From positions 992,001 through 1,056,000 of the forward strand of contig OZ059899.1 of NCBI GenBank assembly GCA_964057225.1: a stretch of DNA of 64,000 nt, read 5' to 3'. Below the pieces are notes generated by a model. That model ran no database searches. It was not told where the DNA came from and saw only the letters and a program-made list of their open reading frames with translations. Below are positions 34,664-47,650 of the stretch, piece after piece. The DNA is from Auanema rhodensis (Eukaryota; Nematoda; Chromadorea; Rhabditida; Rhabditidae). Every line of letters starts with the position of its first letter. Position 1 is the stretch's first letter. The position numbers and the translations under genes are program-made.

Positions 34664-37600
34664 ATGTTTTTAGATTCCATTCTTCAAGGCAAAGACGATG
34701 GACAATGTTATTCAACGAAAAAATTAATTCTTCAGGGTGAAAATCAAGGATATAAGTGTGAACTTATATCAGTTGATATCTCGGTGCATTTTTAAGCTAG
34801 CGCAAATCTGATAACACAGATCGACGCAGCTTAAAAATCCGCATCGAATGCACTATACTACATTGGGAAACGCTCAATACAAAAATTAGTTATGATCGTT
34901 TGAAAAATGATGCATTAGTGTATGTTGAGTTTCCATGTACACTCAACATTGCTTCCAAAAACATTTTGACAAAAATTTTTTCGAAAAATTTCAAAATAAT
35001 TTAGCAAAAAGTAGATGTTTTTAGATTCCTTTTTTCAAGGCAAAGACGATGGACAATGTTATTCAACGAAAAAATTAATTCTTCAGGGTGAAAATCGAGG
35101 ATATAAGTGTGAACTTATATCAGTTGATATCTCGGTGCTTTTTTAAGCTAGCGCAAATCTGATAACACAGATCGACGCAGCTCAAAAATCCGCATTGAAT
35201 GCACTATACTACATTGGAAAACGCTCAATACAAAAATTAGTTATGATCGTTTGAAAAATGATGCATTAGTGTATGTTGAGTTTCCATGTACACTCAACAT
35301 TGCTTCCAAAAACATTTTGACAAAAATTTTTTCGAAAAATTTCAAAATAATTTAGCAAAAAGTAGATGTTTTTAGATTCCTTTTTTCAAGGCAAAGACGA
35401 TGGACAATGTTATTCAACGAAAAAATTAATTCTTCAGGGTGAAAATCGAGGATATAAGTGTGAACTTATATCAGTTGATATCTCGGTGCATTTTTAAGCT
35501 AGCGCAAATCTGATAACACAGATCGACGCAGCTTGAAAATCCGGATCGAATGCACTATACTACATTAAGAAACGCTCAATACAAAAATTAGTTATGATCG
35601 TTTGAAAAATGATGCATTAGTGTATGTTGAGTTTCCATGTACACTCAACATTGCTTCCAAAAACATTTTGACAAAAATTTTTTCGAAAAATTTCAAAATA
35701 ATTTAGCAAAAAGTAGATGTTTTTAGATTCCGTTTTTCAAGACAAAGACGATGGACAATGTTATTCAACGAAAAAATTAATTCTTCAGGGTGAAAATCGA
35801 GGATATAAGTGTGAACTTATATCAGTTGATATCTCGGTGCATTTTTAAGCTAGCGCAAATCTGATAACACAGATCGACGCAGCTTAAAAATCCGCATCGA
35901 ATGCACTATACTACATTGAGAAACGCTTAATAATAAAATTAGTTATGATCGTTTGAAAAACGATGCATTAGTGTATGTTGAGTTTCCATGTACACTCAAC
36001 ATTGCTTCCAAAAACATTTTGACAAAAATTTTTTCGAAAAATTTCAAGATAATTTAGCGAAAAGTAGATGTTTTTAGATTCCGTTTTTCAAGGCAAAGAC
36101 GATGGACAATGTTATTCAACGAAAAAATTAATTCTTCAGGGTGAAAATCGAGGATATAAGTGTGAACTTATATCAGTTGATATCTCGGTGCTTTTTTAAG
36201 CTAGCGCAAATCTGATAACACAGATCGACGCAGCTCAAAAATCCGCATTGAATGCACTATACTACATTGAAAAACGCTCAATACAAAAATTAGTTATGAT
36301 CGTTTGAAAAATGATGCATTAGTGTATGTTGAGTTTCCATGTACACTCAACATTGCTTCCAAAAACATTTTGACAAAAATTTTTTCGAAAAATTTCAAAA
36401 TAATTTAGCAAAAAGTAGATGTTTTTAGATTCCATTCTTCAAGGCAAAGACGATGGACAATGTTATTCAACGAAAAAATTAATTCTTCAGGGTGAAAATC
36501 AAGGATATAAGTGTGAACTTATATCAGTTGATATCTCGGTGCATTTTTAAGCTAGCGCAAATCTGATAACACAGATCGACGCAGCTTAAAAATCCGCATC
36601 GAATGCACTATACTACATTGGGAAACGCTCAATACAAAAATTAGTTATGATCGTTTGAAAAATGATGCATTAGTGTATGTTGAGTTTCCATGTACACTCA
36701 ACATTGCTTCCAAAAACATTTTGACAAAAATTTTTTCGAAAAATTTCAAAATAATTTAGCAAAAAGTAGATGTTTTTAGATTCCTTTTTTCAAGGCAAAG
36801 ACGATGGACAATGTTATTCAACGAAAAAATTAATTCTTCAGGGTGAAAATCGAGGATATAAGTGTGAACTTATATCAGTTGATATCTCGGTGCTTTTTTA
36901 AGCTAGCGCAAATCTGATAACACAGATCGACGCAGCTCAAAAATCCGCATTGAATGCACTATACTACATTGGAAAACGCTCAATACAAAAATTAGTTATG
37001 ATCGTTTGAAAAATGATGCATTAGTGTATGTTGAGTTTCCATGTACACTCAACATTGCTTCCAAAAACATTTTGACAAAAATTTTTTCGAAAAATTTCAA
37101 AATAATTTAGCAAAAAGTAGATGTTTTTAGATTCCTTTTTTCAAGGCAAAGACGATGGACAATGTTATTCAACGAAAAAATTAATTCTTCAGGGTGAAAA
37201 TCGAGGATATAAGTGTGAACTTATATCAGTTGATATCTCGGTGCATTTTTAAGCTAGCGCAAATCTGATAACACAGATCGACGCAGCTTGAAAATCCGGA
37301 TCGAATGCACTATACTACATTAAGAAACGCTCAATACAAAAATTAGTTATGATCGTTTGAAAAATGATGCATTAGTGTATGTTGAGTTTCCATGTACACT
37401 CAACATTGCTTCCAAAAACATTTTGACAAAAATTTTTTCGAAAAATTTCAAAATAATTTAGCAAAAAGTAGATGTTTTTAGATTCCGTTTTTCAAGACAA
37501 AGACGATGGACAATGTTATTCAACGAAAAAATTAATTCTTCAGGGTGAAAATCGAGGATATAAGTGTGAACTTATATCAGTTGATATCTCGGTGCATTTT

Positions 37601-38173
37601 TAAGCTAGCGCAAATCTGATAACACAGATCGACGCAGCTTAAAAATCCGCATCGAATGCACTATACTACATTGAGAAACGCTTAATAATAAAATTAGTTA
37701 TGATCGTTTGAAAAACGATGCATTAGTGTATGTTGAGTTTCCATGTACACTCAACATTGCTTCCAAAAACATTTTGACAAAAATTTTTTCGAAAAATTTC
37801 AAGATAATTTAGCGAAAAGTAGATGTTTTTAGATTCCGTTTTTCAAGGCAAAGACGATGGACAATGTTATTCAACGAAAAAATTAATTCTTCAGGGTGAA
37901 AATCGAGGATATAAGTGTGAACTTATATCAGTTGATATCTCGGTGCTTTTTTAAGCTAGCGCAAATCTGATAACACAGATCGACGCAGCTCAAAAATCCG
38001 CATTGAATGCACTATACTACATTGAAAAACGCTCAATACAAAAATTAGTTATGATCGTTTGAAAAATGATGCATTAGTGTATGTTGAGTTTCCATGTACA
38101 CTCAACATTGCTTCGAAAAACATTTTGACAAAAATTTTTTCGAAAAATTTCAAGATAATTTAGCGAAAAGTAG
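34664..38173. repeat. Five-unit (1755-bp) higher-order repeat, two copies
   Basis: Units 34664, 35015, 35366, 35717 and 36068 recur as 36419, 36770, 37121, 37472 and 37823. Order of markers: CCATTCTTC with CATTGGGAAAC; CCTTTTTTC with GCATTGAATG and CATTGGAAAAC; GCTTGAAAATCCGGATCG with CATTAAG; CAAGACAAAG with CTTAATAATAAAA and AAAAACGATGC; then GCATTGAATG with ATTGAAAAACGC. By eye the copies differ mainly in the last unit, where 37823 has CTTCGAAAAAC near 38112-38122 and a G/G tail instead of A/A. All units here are closed. Confidence 0.9.
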
Positions 38174-39226
38174 ATGTTTTTAGATTCCTTTTTTCAAGGC
38201 AAAGACGATGGACAATGTTATTCAACGAAAAAATTAATTCTTCAGGGTGAAAATCGAGGATATAAGTGTGAACTTATATCAGTTGATATCTCGGTGCATT
38301 TTTAAGCTAGCGCAAATCTGATAACACAGATCGACGCAGCTTAAAAATCCGCATTGAATGCACTATACTACATTGAGAAACGCTTAATACAAAAATTAGT
38401 TATGATCGTTTGAAAAATGATGCATTAGTGTATGTTGAGTTTCCATGTACACTCAACATTGCTTCCAAAAACATTTTGACAAAAATTTTTTCGAAAAATT
38501 TCAAAATAATTTAGCAAAAAGTAGATGTTTTTAGATTCCATTTTTCAAGGCAAAGACGATGGACAATGTTATTCAACGAAAAAATTAATTCTTCAGGGTG
38601 AAAATCAAGGATATAAGTGTGAACTTATATCAGTTGATATCTCGGTGCATTTTTAAGCTAGCGCAAATCTGATAACACAGATCGACGCAGCTTAAAAATC
38701 CGCATCGAATGCACTATACTACATTGAGAAACGCTTAATACAAAAATTAGTTATGATCGTTTGAAAAATGATGCATTAGTGTATGTTGAGTTTCCATGTA
38801 CACTCAACATTGCTTCCAAAAACATTTTGACAAAAATTTTTTCAAAAAATTTCAGAATAATTTCGCAAAAAGTAGATGTTTTTAGATTCCTTTTTTCAAG
38901 GCAAAGACGATGGACAATGTTATTCAACGAAAAAATTAATTCTTCAGGGTGAAAATCGAGGATATAAGTGTGAACTCATATCAGTTGATATCTCGGTGCA
39001 TTTTTAAGCTAGCGCAAATCTGATAACACAGATCGACGCAGCTCAACAATCCGCATCGAGTGCACTATACTACATTGAGAAACGCTTAATAATAAAATTA
39101 GTTATGATCGTTTGAAAAACGATGCATTAGTGTATGTTGAGTTTCCATGTACACTCAACATTGCTTCCAAAAACATTTTGACAAAAATTTTTTCGAAAAA
39201 TTTCAAGATAATTTAGCGAAAAGTAG
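38174..39226. repeat. Three satellite units ending with a tagged unit
   Basis: Unit 38174 has CCTTTTTTC and GCATTGAATG. Unit 38525 has CCATTTTTC and ATCAAGGATA, and its tail carries TTTTTTCAAAAAATTTC with AATTTCGCAAAA. Unit 38876 is the last tagged unit in the window (CAACAATCC, CTTAATAATAAAA, AAAAACGATGC), with a private CATCGAGTGC. Confidence 0.85.
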
Positions 39227-41683
39227 ATGTTTTTAGATTCCGTTTTTCAAGGCAAAGACGATGGACAATGTTATTCAACGAAAAAATTAATTCTTCAGGG
39301 TGAAAATCGAGGATATAAGTGTGAACTTATATCAGTTGATATCTCGGTGCATTTTCAAGCTAGCGCAAATCTGATAACACAGATCGACGCAGCTCAAAAA
39401 TCCGCATCGAATGCACTATACTACATTGAGAAACGCTTAATACAAAAATTAGTTATGATCGTTTGAAAAATGATGCATTAGTGTATGTTGAGTTTCCATG
39501 TACACTCAACATTGCTTCCAAAAACATTTTGACAAAAATTTTTTCGAAAAATTTTAAAATAATTTAGCAAAAAGTAGATGTTTTTAGATTCCGTTTTTCA
39601 AGGCAAAGACGATGGACAATGTTATTCAACGAAAAAAATAATTCTTCAGGGTGAAAATCGAAGATATAAGTGGGAACTTATATCAGTTGATATCTCGGTG
39701 CTTTTTTAAGCTAGCGCAAATCTGATAACACAGATCGACGCAGCTCAAAAATCCGCATTGAATGCACTATACTACATTGAAAAACGCTCAATACAAAAAT
39801 TAGTTATGATCGTTTGAAAAATGATGCATTAGTGTATGTTGAGTTTCCATGTACACTCAACATTGCTTCCAAAAACATTTTGACAAAAATTTTTTCGAAA
39901 AATTTCAAGATAATTTAGCGAAAAGTAGATGTTTTTAGATTCCTTTTTTCAAGGCAAAGACGATGGACAATGTTATTCAACGAAAAAATTAATTCTTCAG
40001 GGTGAGAATCAAGGATATAAGTGTGAACTTATATCAGTTGATATCTCGGTGCATTTTTAAGCTAGCGCAAATCTGATAACACAGATCGACGCAGCTCAAC
40101 AATCCGCATCGAATGCACTATACTACTTTGAGAAACGCTTAATAATAAAATTAGTTATGATCGTTTGAAAAACGATGCATTAGTGTATGTTGAGTTTCCA
40201 TGTACACTCAACATTGCTTCCAAAAACATTTTGACAAAAATTTTTTCGAAAAATTTCAAGATAATTTAGCGAAAAGTAGATGTTTTTAGATTCCGTTTTT
40301 CAAGGCAAAGACGATGGACAATGTTATTCAACGAAAAAATTAATTCTTCAGGGTGAAAATCGAGGATATAAGTGTGAACTTATATCAGTTGATATCTCGG
40401 TGCATTTTCAAGCTAGCGCAAATCTGATAACACAGATCGACGCAGCTCAAAAATCCGCATCGAATGCACTATACTACATTGAGAAACGCTTAATACAAAA
40501 ATTAGTTATGATCGTTTGAAAAATGATGCATTAGTGTATGTTGAGTTTCCATGTACACTCAACATTGCTTCCAAAAACATTTTGACAAAAATTTTTTCGA
40601 AAAATTTTAAAATAATTTAGCAAAAAGTAGATGTTTTTAGATTTCGTTTTTCAAGGCAAAGACGATGGACAATGTTATTCAACGAAAAAAATAATTCTTC
40701 AGGGTGAAAATCGAAGATATAAGTGGGAACTTATATCAGTTGATATCTCGGTGCTTTTTTAAGCTAGCGCAAATCTGATAACACAGATCGACGCAGCTCA
40801 AAAATCCGCATTGAATGCACTATACTACATTGAAAAACGCTCAATACAAAAATTAGTTATGATCGTTTGAAAAATGATGCATTAGTGTATGTTGAGTTTC
40901 CATGTACACTCAACATTGCTTCCAAAAACATTTTGACAAAAATTTTTTCGAAAAATTTCAAGATAATTTAGCGAAAAGTAGATGTTTTTAGATTCCTTTT
41001 TTCAAGGCAAAGACGATGGACAATGTTATTCAACGAAAAAATTAATTCTTCAGGGTGAGAATCAAGGATATAAGTGTGAACTTATATCAGTTGATATCTC
41101 GGTGCATTTTTAAGCTAGCGCAAATCTGATAACACAGATCGACGCAGCTCAACAATCCGCATCGAATGCACTATACTACATTGAGAAACGCTTAATAATA
41201 AAATTAGTTATGATCGTTTGAAAAACGATGCATTAGTGTATGTTGAGTTTCCATGTACACTCAACATTGCTTCCAAAAACATTTTGACAAAAATTTTTTC
41301 GAAAAATTTCAAGATAATTTAGCGAAAAGTAGATGTTTTTAGATTCCTTTTTTCAAGGCAAAGACGATGGACAATGTTATTCAACGAAAAAATTAATTCT
41401 TCAGGGTGAGAATCAAGGATATAAGTGTGAACTTATATCAGTTGATATCTCGGTGCATTTTTAAGCTAGCGCAAATCTGATAACACAGATCGACGCAGCT
41501 CAACAATCCGCATCGAATGCACTATACTACATTGAGAAACGCTTAATAATAAAATTAGTTATGATCGTTTGAAAAACGATGCATTAGTGTATGTTGAGTT
41601 TCCATGTACACTCAACATTGCTTCCAAAAACATTTTGACAAAAATTTTTTCGAAAAATTTCAAGATAATTTAGCGAAAAGTAG
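39227..41683. repeat. 1053-bp trimer, two copies, plus one extra unit
   Basis: Units 39227, 39578 and 39929 recur as 40280, 40631 and 40982. First: open frame with an ATTTTAAAATAA tail. Second: ATCGAAGATATAAGTGGGAAC with CTTTTTTAAG, GCATTGAATG and ATTGAAAAACGC. Third: CCTTTTTTC with GGTGAGAATCAAGG, CAACAATCC, CTTAATAATAAAA and AAAAACGATGC. Unit 41333 repeats the third type again, a single-unit duplication. Small differences: CCG against TCG at the start of the second unit, and CTACTTTGAG in 39929 only. Confidence 0.85.
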
Positions 41684-44600
41684 ATGTTTTTAGATTCCGT
41701 TTTTCAAGGCAAAGACGATGGACAATGTTATTCAACGAAAAAATTAATTCTTCAGGGTGAAAATCGAGGATATAAGTGTGAACTTATATCAGTTGATATC
41801 TCGGTGCATTTTTAAGCTAGCGCAAATCTGATAACACAGATCGACGCAGCTTAAAAATCCGGATCGAATGCACTATACTACATTAAGAAACGCTCAATAC
41901 AAAAATTAGTTATGATCGTTTGAAAAATGATGCATTAGTGTATGTTGAGTTTCCATGTACACTCAACATTGCTTCCAAAAACATTTTGACAAAAATTTTT
42001 TCGAAAAATTTCAAAATAATTTAGCAAAAAGTAGATGTTTTTAGATTCCGTTTTTCAAGACAAAGACGATGGACAATGTTATTCAACGAAAAAATTAATT
42101 CTTCAGGGTTAAAATCGAGGATATAAGTGTGAACTTATATCAGTTGATATCTCGGTCCATTTTTAAGCTAGCGCAAATCTGATAACACAGATCGACGCAG
42201 CTTAAAAATCCGCATCGAATGCACTATACTACATTGAGAAACGCTTAATACGAAAATTAGTTATGATCGTTTGAAAAATGATGCATTAGTGTATGTTGAG
42301 TTTCCATGTACACTCAACATTGCTTCCAAAAACATTTTGACAAAAATTTTTTCGAAAAATTTCAAGATAATTTAGCGAAAAGTAGATGTTTTTAGATTCC
42401 TTTTTTCAAGGCAAAGACGATGGACAATGTTATTCAACGAAAAAATTAATTCTTCAGGGTGAAAATCGAGGATATAAGTGTGAACTTATATCAGTTGATA
42501 TCTCGGTGCATTTTTAAGCTAGCGCAAATCTGATAACACAGATCGACGCAGCTTAAAAATCCGCATCGAATGCACTATACTACATTGAGAAACGCTTGAT
42601 ACAAAAATTAGTTATGATCGTTTGAAAAATGATGCATTAGTGTATGTTGAGTTTCCATGTACACTCAACATTGCTTCCAAAAACATTTTGACAAAAATTT
42701 TTTCGAAAAATTTCAAAATAATTTAGCAAAAAGTAGATGTTTTTAGATTCCGTTTTTCAAGGCAAAGACGATGGACAATGTTATTCAACGAAAAAATTAA
42801 TTCTTCAGGGTGAAAATCGAGGATATAAGTGTGAACTTATATCAGTTGATATCTCGGTGCATTTTTAAGCTAGCGCAAATCTGATAACACAGATCGACGC
42901 AGCTTAAAAATCCGGATCGAATGCACTATACTACATTAAGAAACGCTCAATACAAAAATTAGTTATGATCGTTTGAAAAATGATGCATTAGTGTATGTTG
43001 AGTTTCCATGTACACTCAACATTGCTTCCAAAAACATTTTGACAAAAATTTTTTCGAAAAATTTCAAAATAATTTAGCAAAAAGTAGATGTTTTTAGATT
43101 CCGTTTTTCAAGACAAAGACGATGGACAATGTTATTCAACGAAAAAATTAATTCTTCAGGGTTAAAATTGAGGATATAAGTGTGAACTTATATCAGTTGA
43201 TATCTCGGTGCATTTTTAAGCTAGCGCAAATCTGATAACACAGATCGACGCAGCTTAAAAATCCGCATCGAATGCACTATACTACATTGAGAAACGCTTA
43301 ATACGAAAATTAGTTATGATCGTTTGAAAAATGATGCATTAGTGTATGTTGAGTTTCCATGTACACTCAACATTGCTTCCAAAAACATTTTGACAAAAAT
43401 TTTTTCGAAAAATTTCAAGATAATTTAGCGAAAAGTAGATGTTTTTAGATTCCTTTTTTCAAGGCAAAGACGATGGACAATGTTATTCAACGAAAAAATT
43501 AATTCTTCAGGGTGAAAATCGAGGATATAAGTGTGAACTTATATCAGTTGATATCTCGGTGCATTTTTAAGCTAGCGCAAATCTGATAACACAGATCGAC
43601 GCAGCTTAAAAATCCGCATCGAATGCACTATACTACATTGAGAAACGCTTGATACAAAAATTAGTTATGATCGTTTGAAAAATGATGCATTAGTGTATGT
43701 TGAGTTTCCATGTACACTCAACATTGCTTCCAAAAACATTTTGACAAAAATTTTTTCGAAAAATTTCAAAATAATTTAGCAAAAAGTAGATGTTTTTAGA
43801 TTCCGTTTTTCAAGGCAAAGACGATGGACAATGTTATTCAACGAAAAAATTAATTCTTCAGGGTGAAAATCGAGGATATAAGTGTGAACTTATATCAGTT
43901 GATATCTCGGTGCATTTTTAAGCTAGCGCAAATCTGATAACACAGATCGACGCAGCTTAAAAATCCGGATCGAATGCACTATACTACATTAAGAAACGCT
44001 CAATACAAAAATTAGTTATGATCGTTTGAAAAATGATGCATTAGTGTATGTTGAGTTTCCATGTACACTCAACATTGCTTCCAAAAACATTTTGACAAAA
44101 ATTTTTTCGAAAAATTTCAAAATAATTTAGCAAAAAGTAGATGTTTTTAGATTCCGTTTTTCAAGACAAAGACGATGGACAATGTTATTCAACGAAAAAA
44201 TTAATTCTTCAGGGTTAAAATTGAGGATATAAGTGTGAACTTATATCAGTTGATATCTCGGTGCATTTTTAAGCTAGCGCAAATCTGATAACACAGATCG
44301 ACGCAGCTTAAAAATCCGCATCGAATGCACTATACTACATTGAGAAACGCTTAATACGAAAATTAGTTATGATCGTTTGAAAAATGATGCATTAGTGTAT
44401 GTTGAGTTTCCATGTACACTCAACATTGCTTCCAAAAACATTTTGACAAAAATTTTTTCGAAAAATTTCAAGATAATTTAGCGAAAAGTAGATGTTTTTA
44501 GATTCCTTTTTTCAAGGCAAAGACGATGGACAATGTTATTCAACGAAAAAATTAATTCTTCAGGGTGAAAATCGAGGATATAAGTGTGAACTTATATCAG

Positions 44601-44842
44601 TTGATATCTCGGTGCATTTTTAAGCTAGCGCAAATCTGATAACACAGATCGACGCAGCTTAAAAATCCGCATCGAATGCACTATACTACATTGAGAAACG
44701 CTTGATACAAAAATTAGTTATGATCGTTTGAAAAATGATGCATTAGTGTATGTTGAGTTTCCATGTACACTCAACATTGCTTCCAAAAACATTTTGACAA
44801 AAATTTTTTCGAAAAATTTCAAAATAATTTAGCAAAAAGTAG
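41684..44842. repeat. 1053-bp trimer, three tandem copies
   Basis: Copies are 41684-42736, 42737-43789 and 43790-44842. Each has a unit with TTAAAAATCCGGATCG and CATTAAG, then a unit with CAAGACAAAG, GGGTTAAAAT and CTTAATACGAAAA, then a unit with CCTTTTTTC and CGCTTGATAC. Copies two and three share AAAATTGAGG where copy one has AAAATCGAGG, so they separated last. Copy one alone has CTCGGTCCATTT. A related trimer stands apart at 46598-47650, and looser relatives lie at 48703-49755. Confidence 0.9.
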
Positions 44843-47650
44843 ATGTTTTTAGATTCCGTTTTTCAAGGCAAAGACGATGGACAATGTTATTCAACGAAAA
44901 AATTAATTCTTCAGGGTGAAAATCGAGGATATAAGTGTGAACTTATATCAGTTGATATCTCGGTGCATTTTCAAGCTAGCGCAAATCTGATAACACAGAT
45001 CGACGCAGCTCAAAAATCCGCATCGAATGCACTATACTACATTAAGAAACGCTTAATACAAAAATTAGTTATGATCGTTTGAAAAATGATGCATTAGTGT
45101 ATGTTGAGTTTCCATGTACACTCAACATTGCTTCCAAAAACATTTTGACAAAAATTTTTTCGAAAAATTTCAAGATAATTTAGCGAAAAGTAGATGTTTT
45201 TAGATTCCGTTTTTCAAGGCAAAGACGATGGACAATGTTATTCAACGAAAAAATTAATTCTTCAGGGTGAAAATCGAGGATATAAGTGTGAACTTATATC
45301 AGTTGATATCTCGGTGCATTTTCAAGCTAGCGCAAATCTGATAACACAGATCGACGCAGCTCAAAAATCCGCATCGAATGCACTATACTACATTAAGAAA
45401 CGCTTAATACAAAAATTAGTTATGATCGTTTGAAAAATGATGCATTAGTGTATGTTGAGTTTCCATGTACACTCAACATTGCTTCCAAAAACATTTTGAC
45501 AAAAATTTTTTCGAAAAATTTCAAAATAATTTAGCAAAAAGTAGATGTTTTTAGATTCCTTTTTTCAAGGCAAAGACGATGGACAATGTTATTCAACGAA
45601 AAAATTAATTCTTCAGGGTGAAAATCGAGGATATATGTGTGAACTCATATCAGTTGATATCTCGGTGCATTTTTAAGCTAGCGCAAATCTGATAACACAG
45701 ATCGACGCAGCTCAACAATCCGCATCGAATGCACTATACTACATTGAAAAACGCTTAATACAAAAATTAGTTATGATCGTTTGAAAAATGATGCATTAGT
45801 GTATGTTGAGTTTCCATGTACACTCAACATTGCTTCCAAAAACATTTTGACAAAAATTTTTTCGAAAAATTTCAAAATAATTTAGCAAAAAGTAGATGTT
45901 TTTAGATTCCATTTTTCAAGGCAAAGACGATGGACAATGTTATTCAACGAAAAAATTAATTCTTCAGGGTGAAAATCAAGGATATAAGTGTGAACTTATA
46001 TCAGTTGATATCTCGGTGCATTTTTAAGCTAGCGCAAATCTGATAACACAGATCGACGCAGCTTAAAAATCCGCATCGAATGCACTATACTACATTGGGA
46101 AACGCTCAATACAAAAATTAGTTATGATCGTTTGAAAAATGATGCATTAGTGTATGTTGAGTTTCCATGTACACTCAACATTGCTTCCAAAAACATTTTG
46201 ACAAAAATTTTTTCGAAAAATTTCAAGATAATTTAGCAAAAAGTAGATGTTTTTAGATTCCATTTTTCAAGGCAAAGACGATGGACAATGTTATTAAACG
46301 AAAAAATTAATTCTTCAGGGTGAAAATCAAGGATATAAGTGTGAACTTATATCAGTTGATATCTCGGTGCATTTTTAAGCTAGCGCAAATCTGATAACAC
46401 AGATCGACGCAGCTTAAAAATCCGCATCGAATGCACTATACTACATTGGGAAACGCTCAATACAAAAATTAGTTATGATCGTTTGAAAAATGATGCATTA
46501 GTGTATGTTGAGTTTCCATGTACACTCAACATTGCTTCCAAAAACATTTTGACAAAAATTTTTTCGAAAAATTTCAAAATAATTTAGCAAAAAGTAGATG
46601 TTTTTAGATTCCTTTTTTCAAGGCAAAGACGATGGACAATGTTATTCAACGAAAAAATTAATTCTTCAGGGTGAAAATCGAGGATATAAGTGTGAACTTA
46701 TATCAGTTGATATCTCGGTGCATTTTTAAGCTAGCGCAAATCTGATAACACAGATCGACGCAGCTTAAAAATCCGGATCGAATGCACTATACTACATTAA
46801 GAAACGCTCAATACAAAAATTAGTTATGATCGTTTGAAAAATGATGCATTAGTGTATGTTGAGTTTCCATGTACACTCAACATTGCTTCCAAAAACATTT
46901 TGACAAAAATTTTTTCGAAAAATTTCAAAATAATTTAGCAAAAAGTAGATGTTTTTAGATTCCGTTTTTCAAGACAAAGACGATGGACAATGTTATTCAA
47001 CGAAAAAATTAATTCTTCAGGGTTAAAATCGAGGATATAAGTGTGAACTTATATCAGTTGATATCTCGGTGCATTTTTAAGCTAGCGCAAATCTGATAAC
47101 ACAGATCGACGCAGCTTAAAAATCCGCATCGAATGCACTATACTACATTGAGAAACGCTTAATACGAAAATTAGTTATGATCGTTTGAAAAATGATGCAT
47201 TAGTGTATGTTGAGTTTCCATGTACACTCAACATTGCTTCCAAAAACATTTTGACAAAAATTTTTTCGAAAAATTTCAAGATAATTTAGCGAAAAGTAGA
47301 TGTTTTTAGATTCCTTTTTTCAAGGCAAAGACGATGGACAATGTTATTCAACGAAAAAATTAATTCTTCAGGGTGAAAATCGAGGATATAAGTGTGAACT
47401 TATATCAGTTGATATCTCGGTGCATTTTTAAGCTAGCGCAAATCTGATAACACAGATCGACGCAGCTTAAAAATCCGCATCGAATGCACTATACTACATT
47501 GAGAAACGCTTGATACAAAAATTAGTTATGATCGTTTGAAAAATGATGCATTAGTGTATGTTGAGTTTCCATGTACACTCAACATTGCTTCCAAAAACAT
47601 TTTGACAAAAATTTTTTCGAAAAATTTCAAAATAATTTAGCAAAAAGTAG
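44843..47650. repeat. Mixed satellite units with a detached trimer copy
   Basis: Units 44843 and 45194 are near-identical open-frame neighbours with CATTAAG, differing in the preceding tail. Unit 45545 has ATATGTGTGAACTCA, CAACAATCC and ATTGAAAAACGC. Units 45896 and 46247 share CCATTTTTC, ATCAAGGATA and CATTGGGAAAC; 46247 has a private TTATTAAACG. The tail of 45896 is the only G/A combination in the window (G at 46227, A at 46238). Units 46598, 46949 and 47300 repeat the trimer seen at 41684-44842. Confidence 0.85.
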
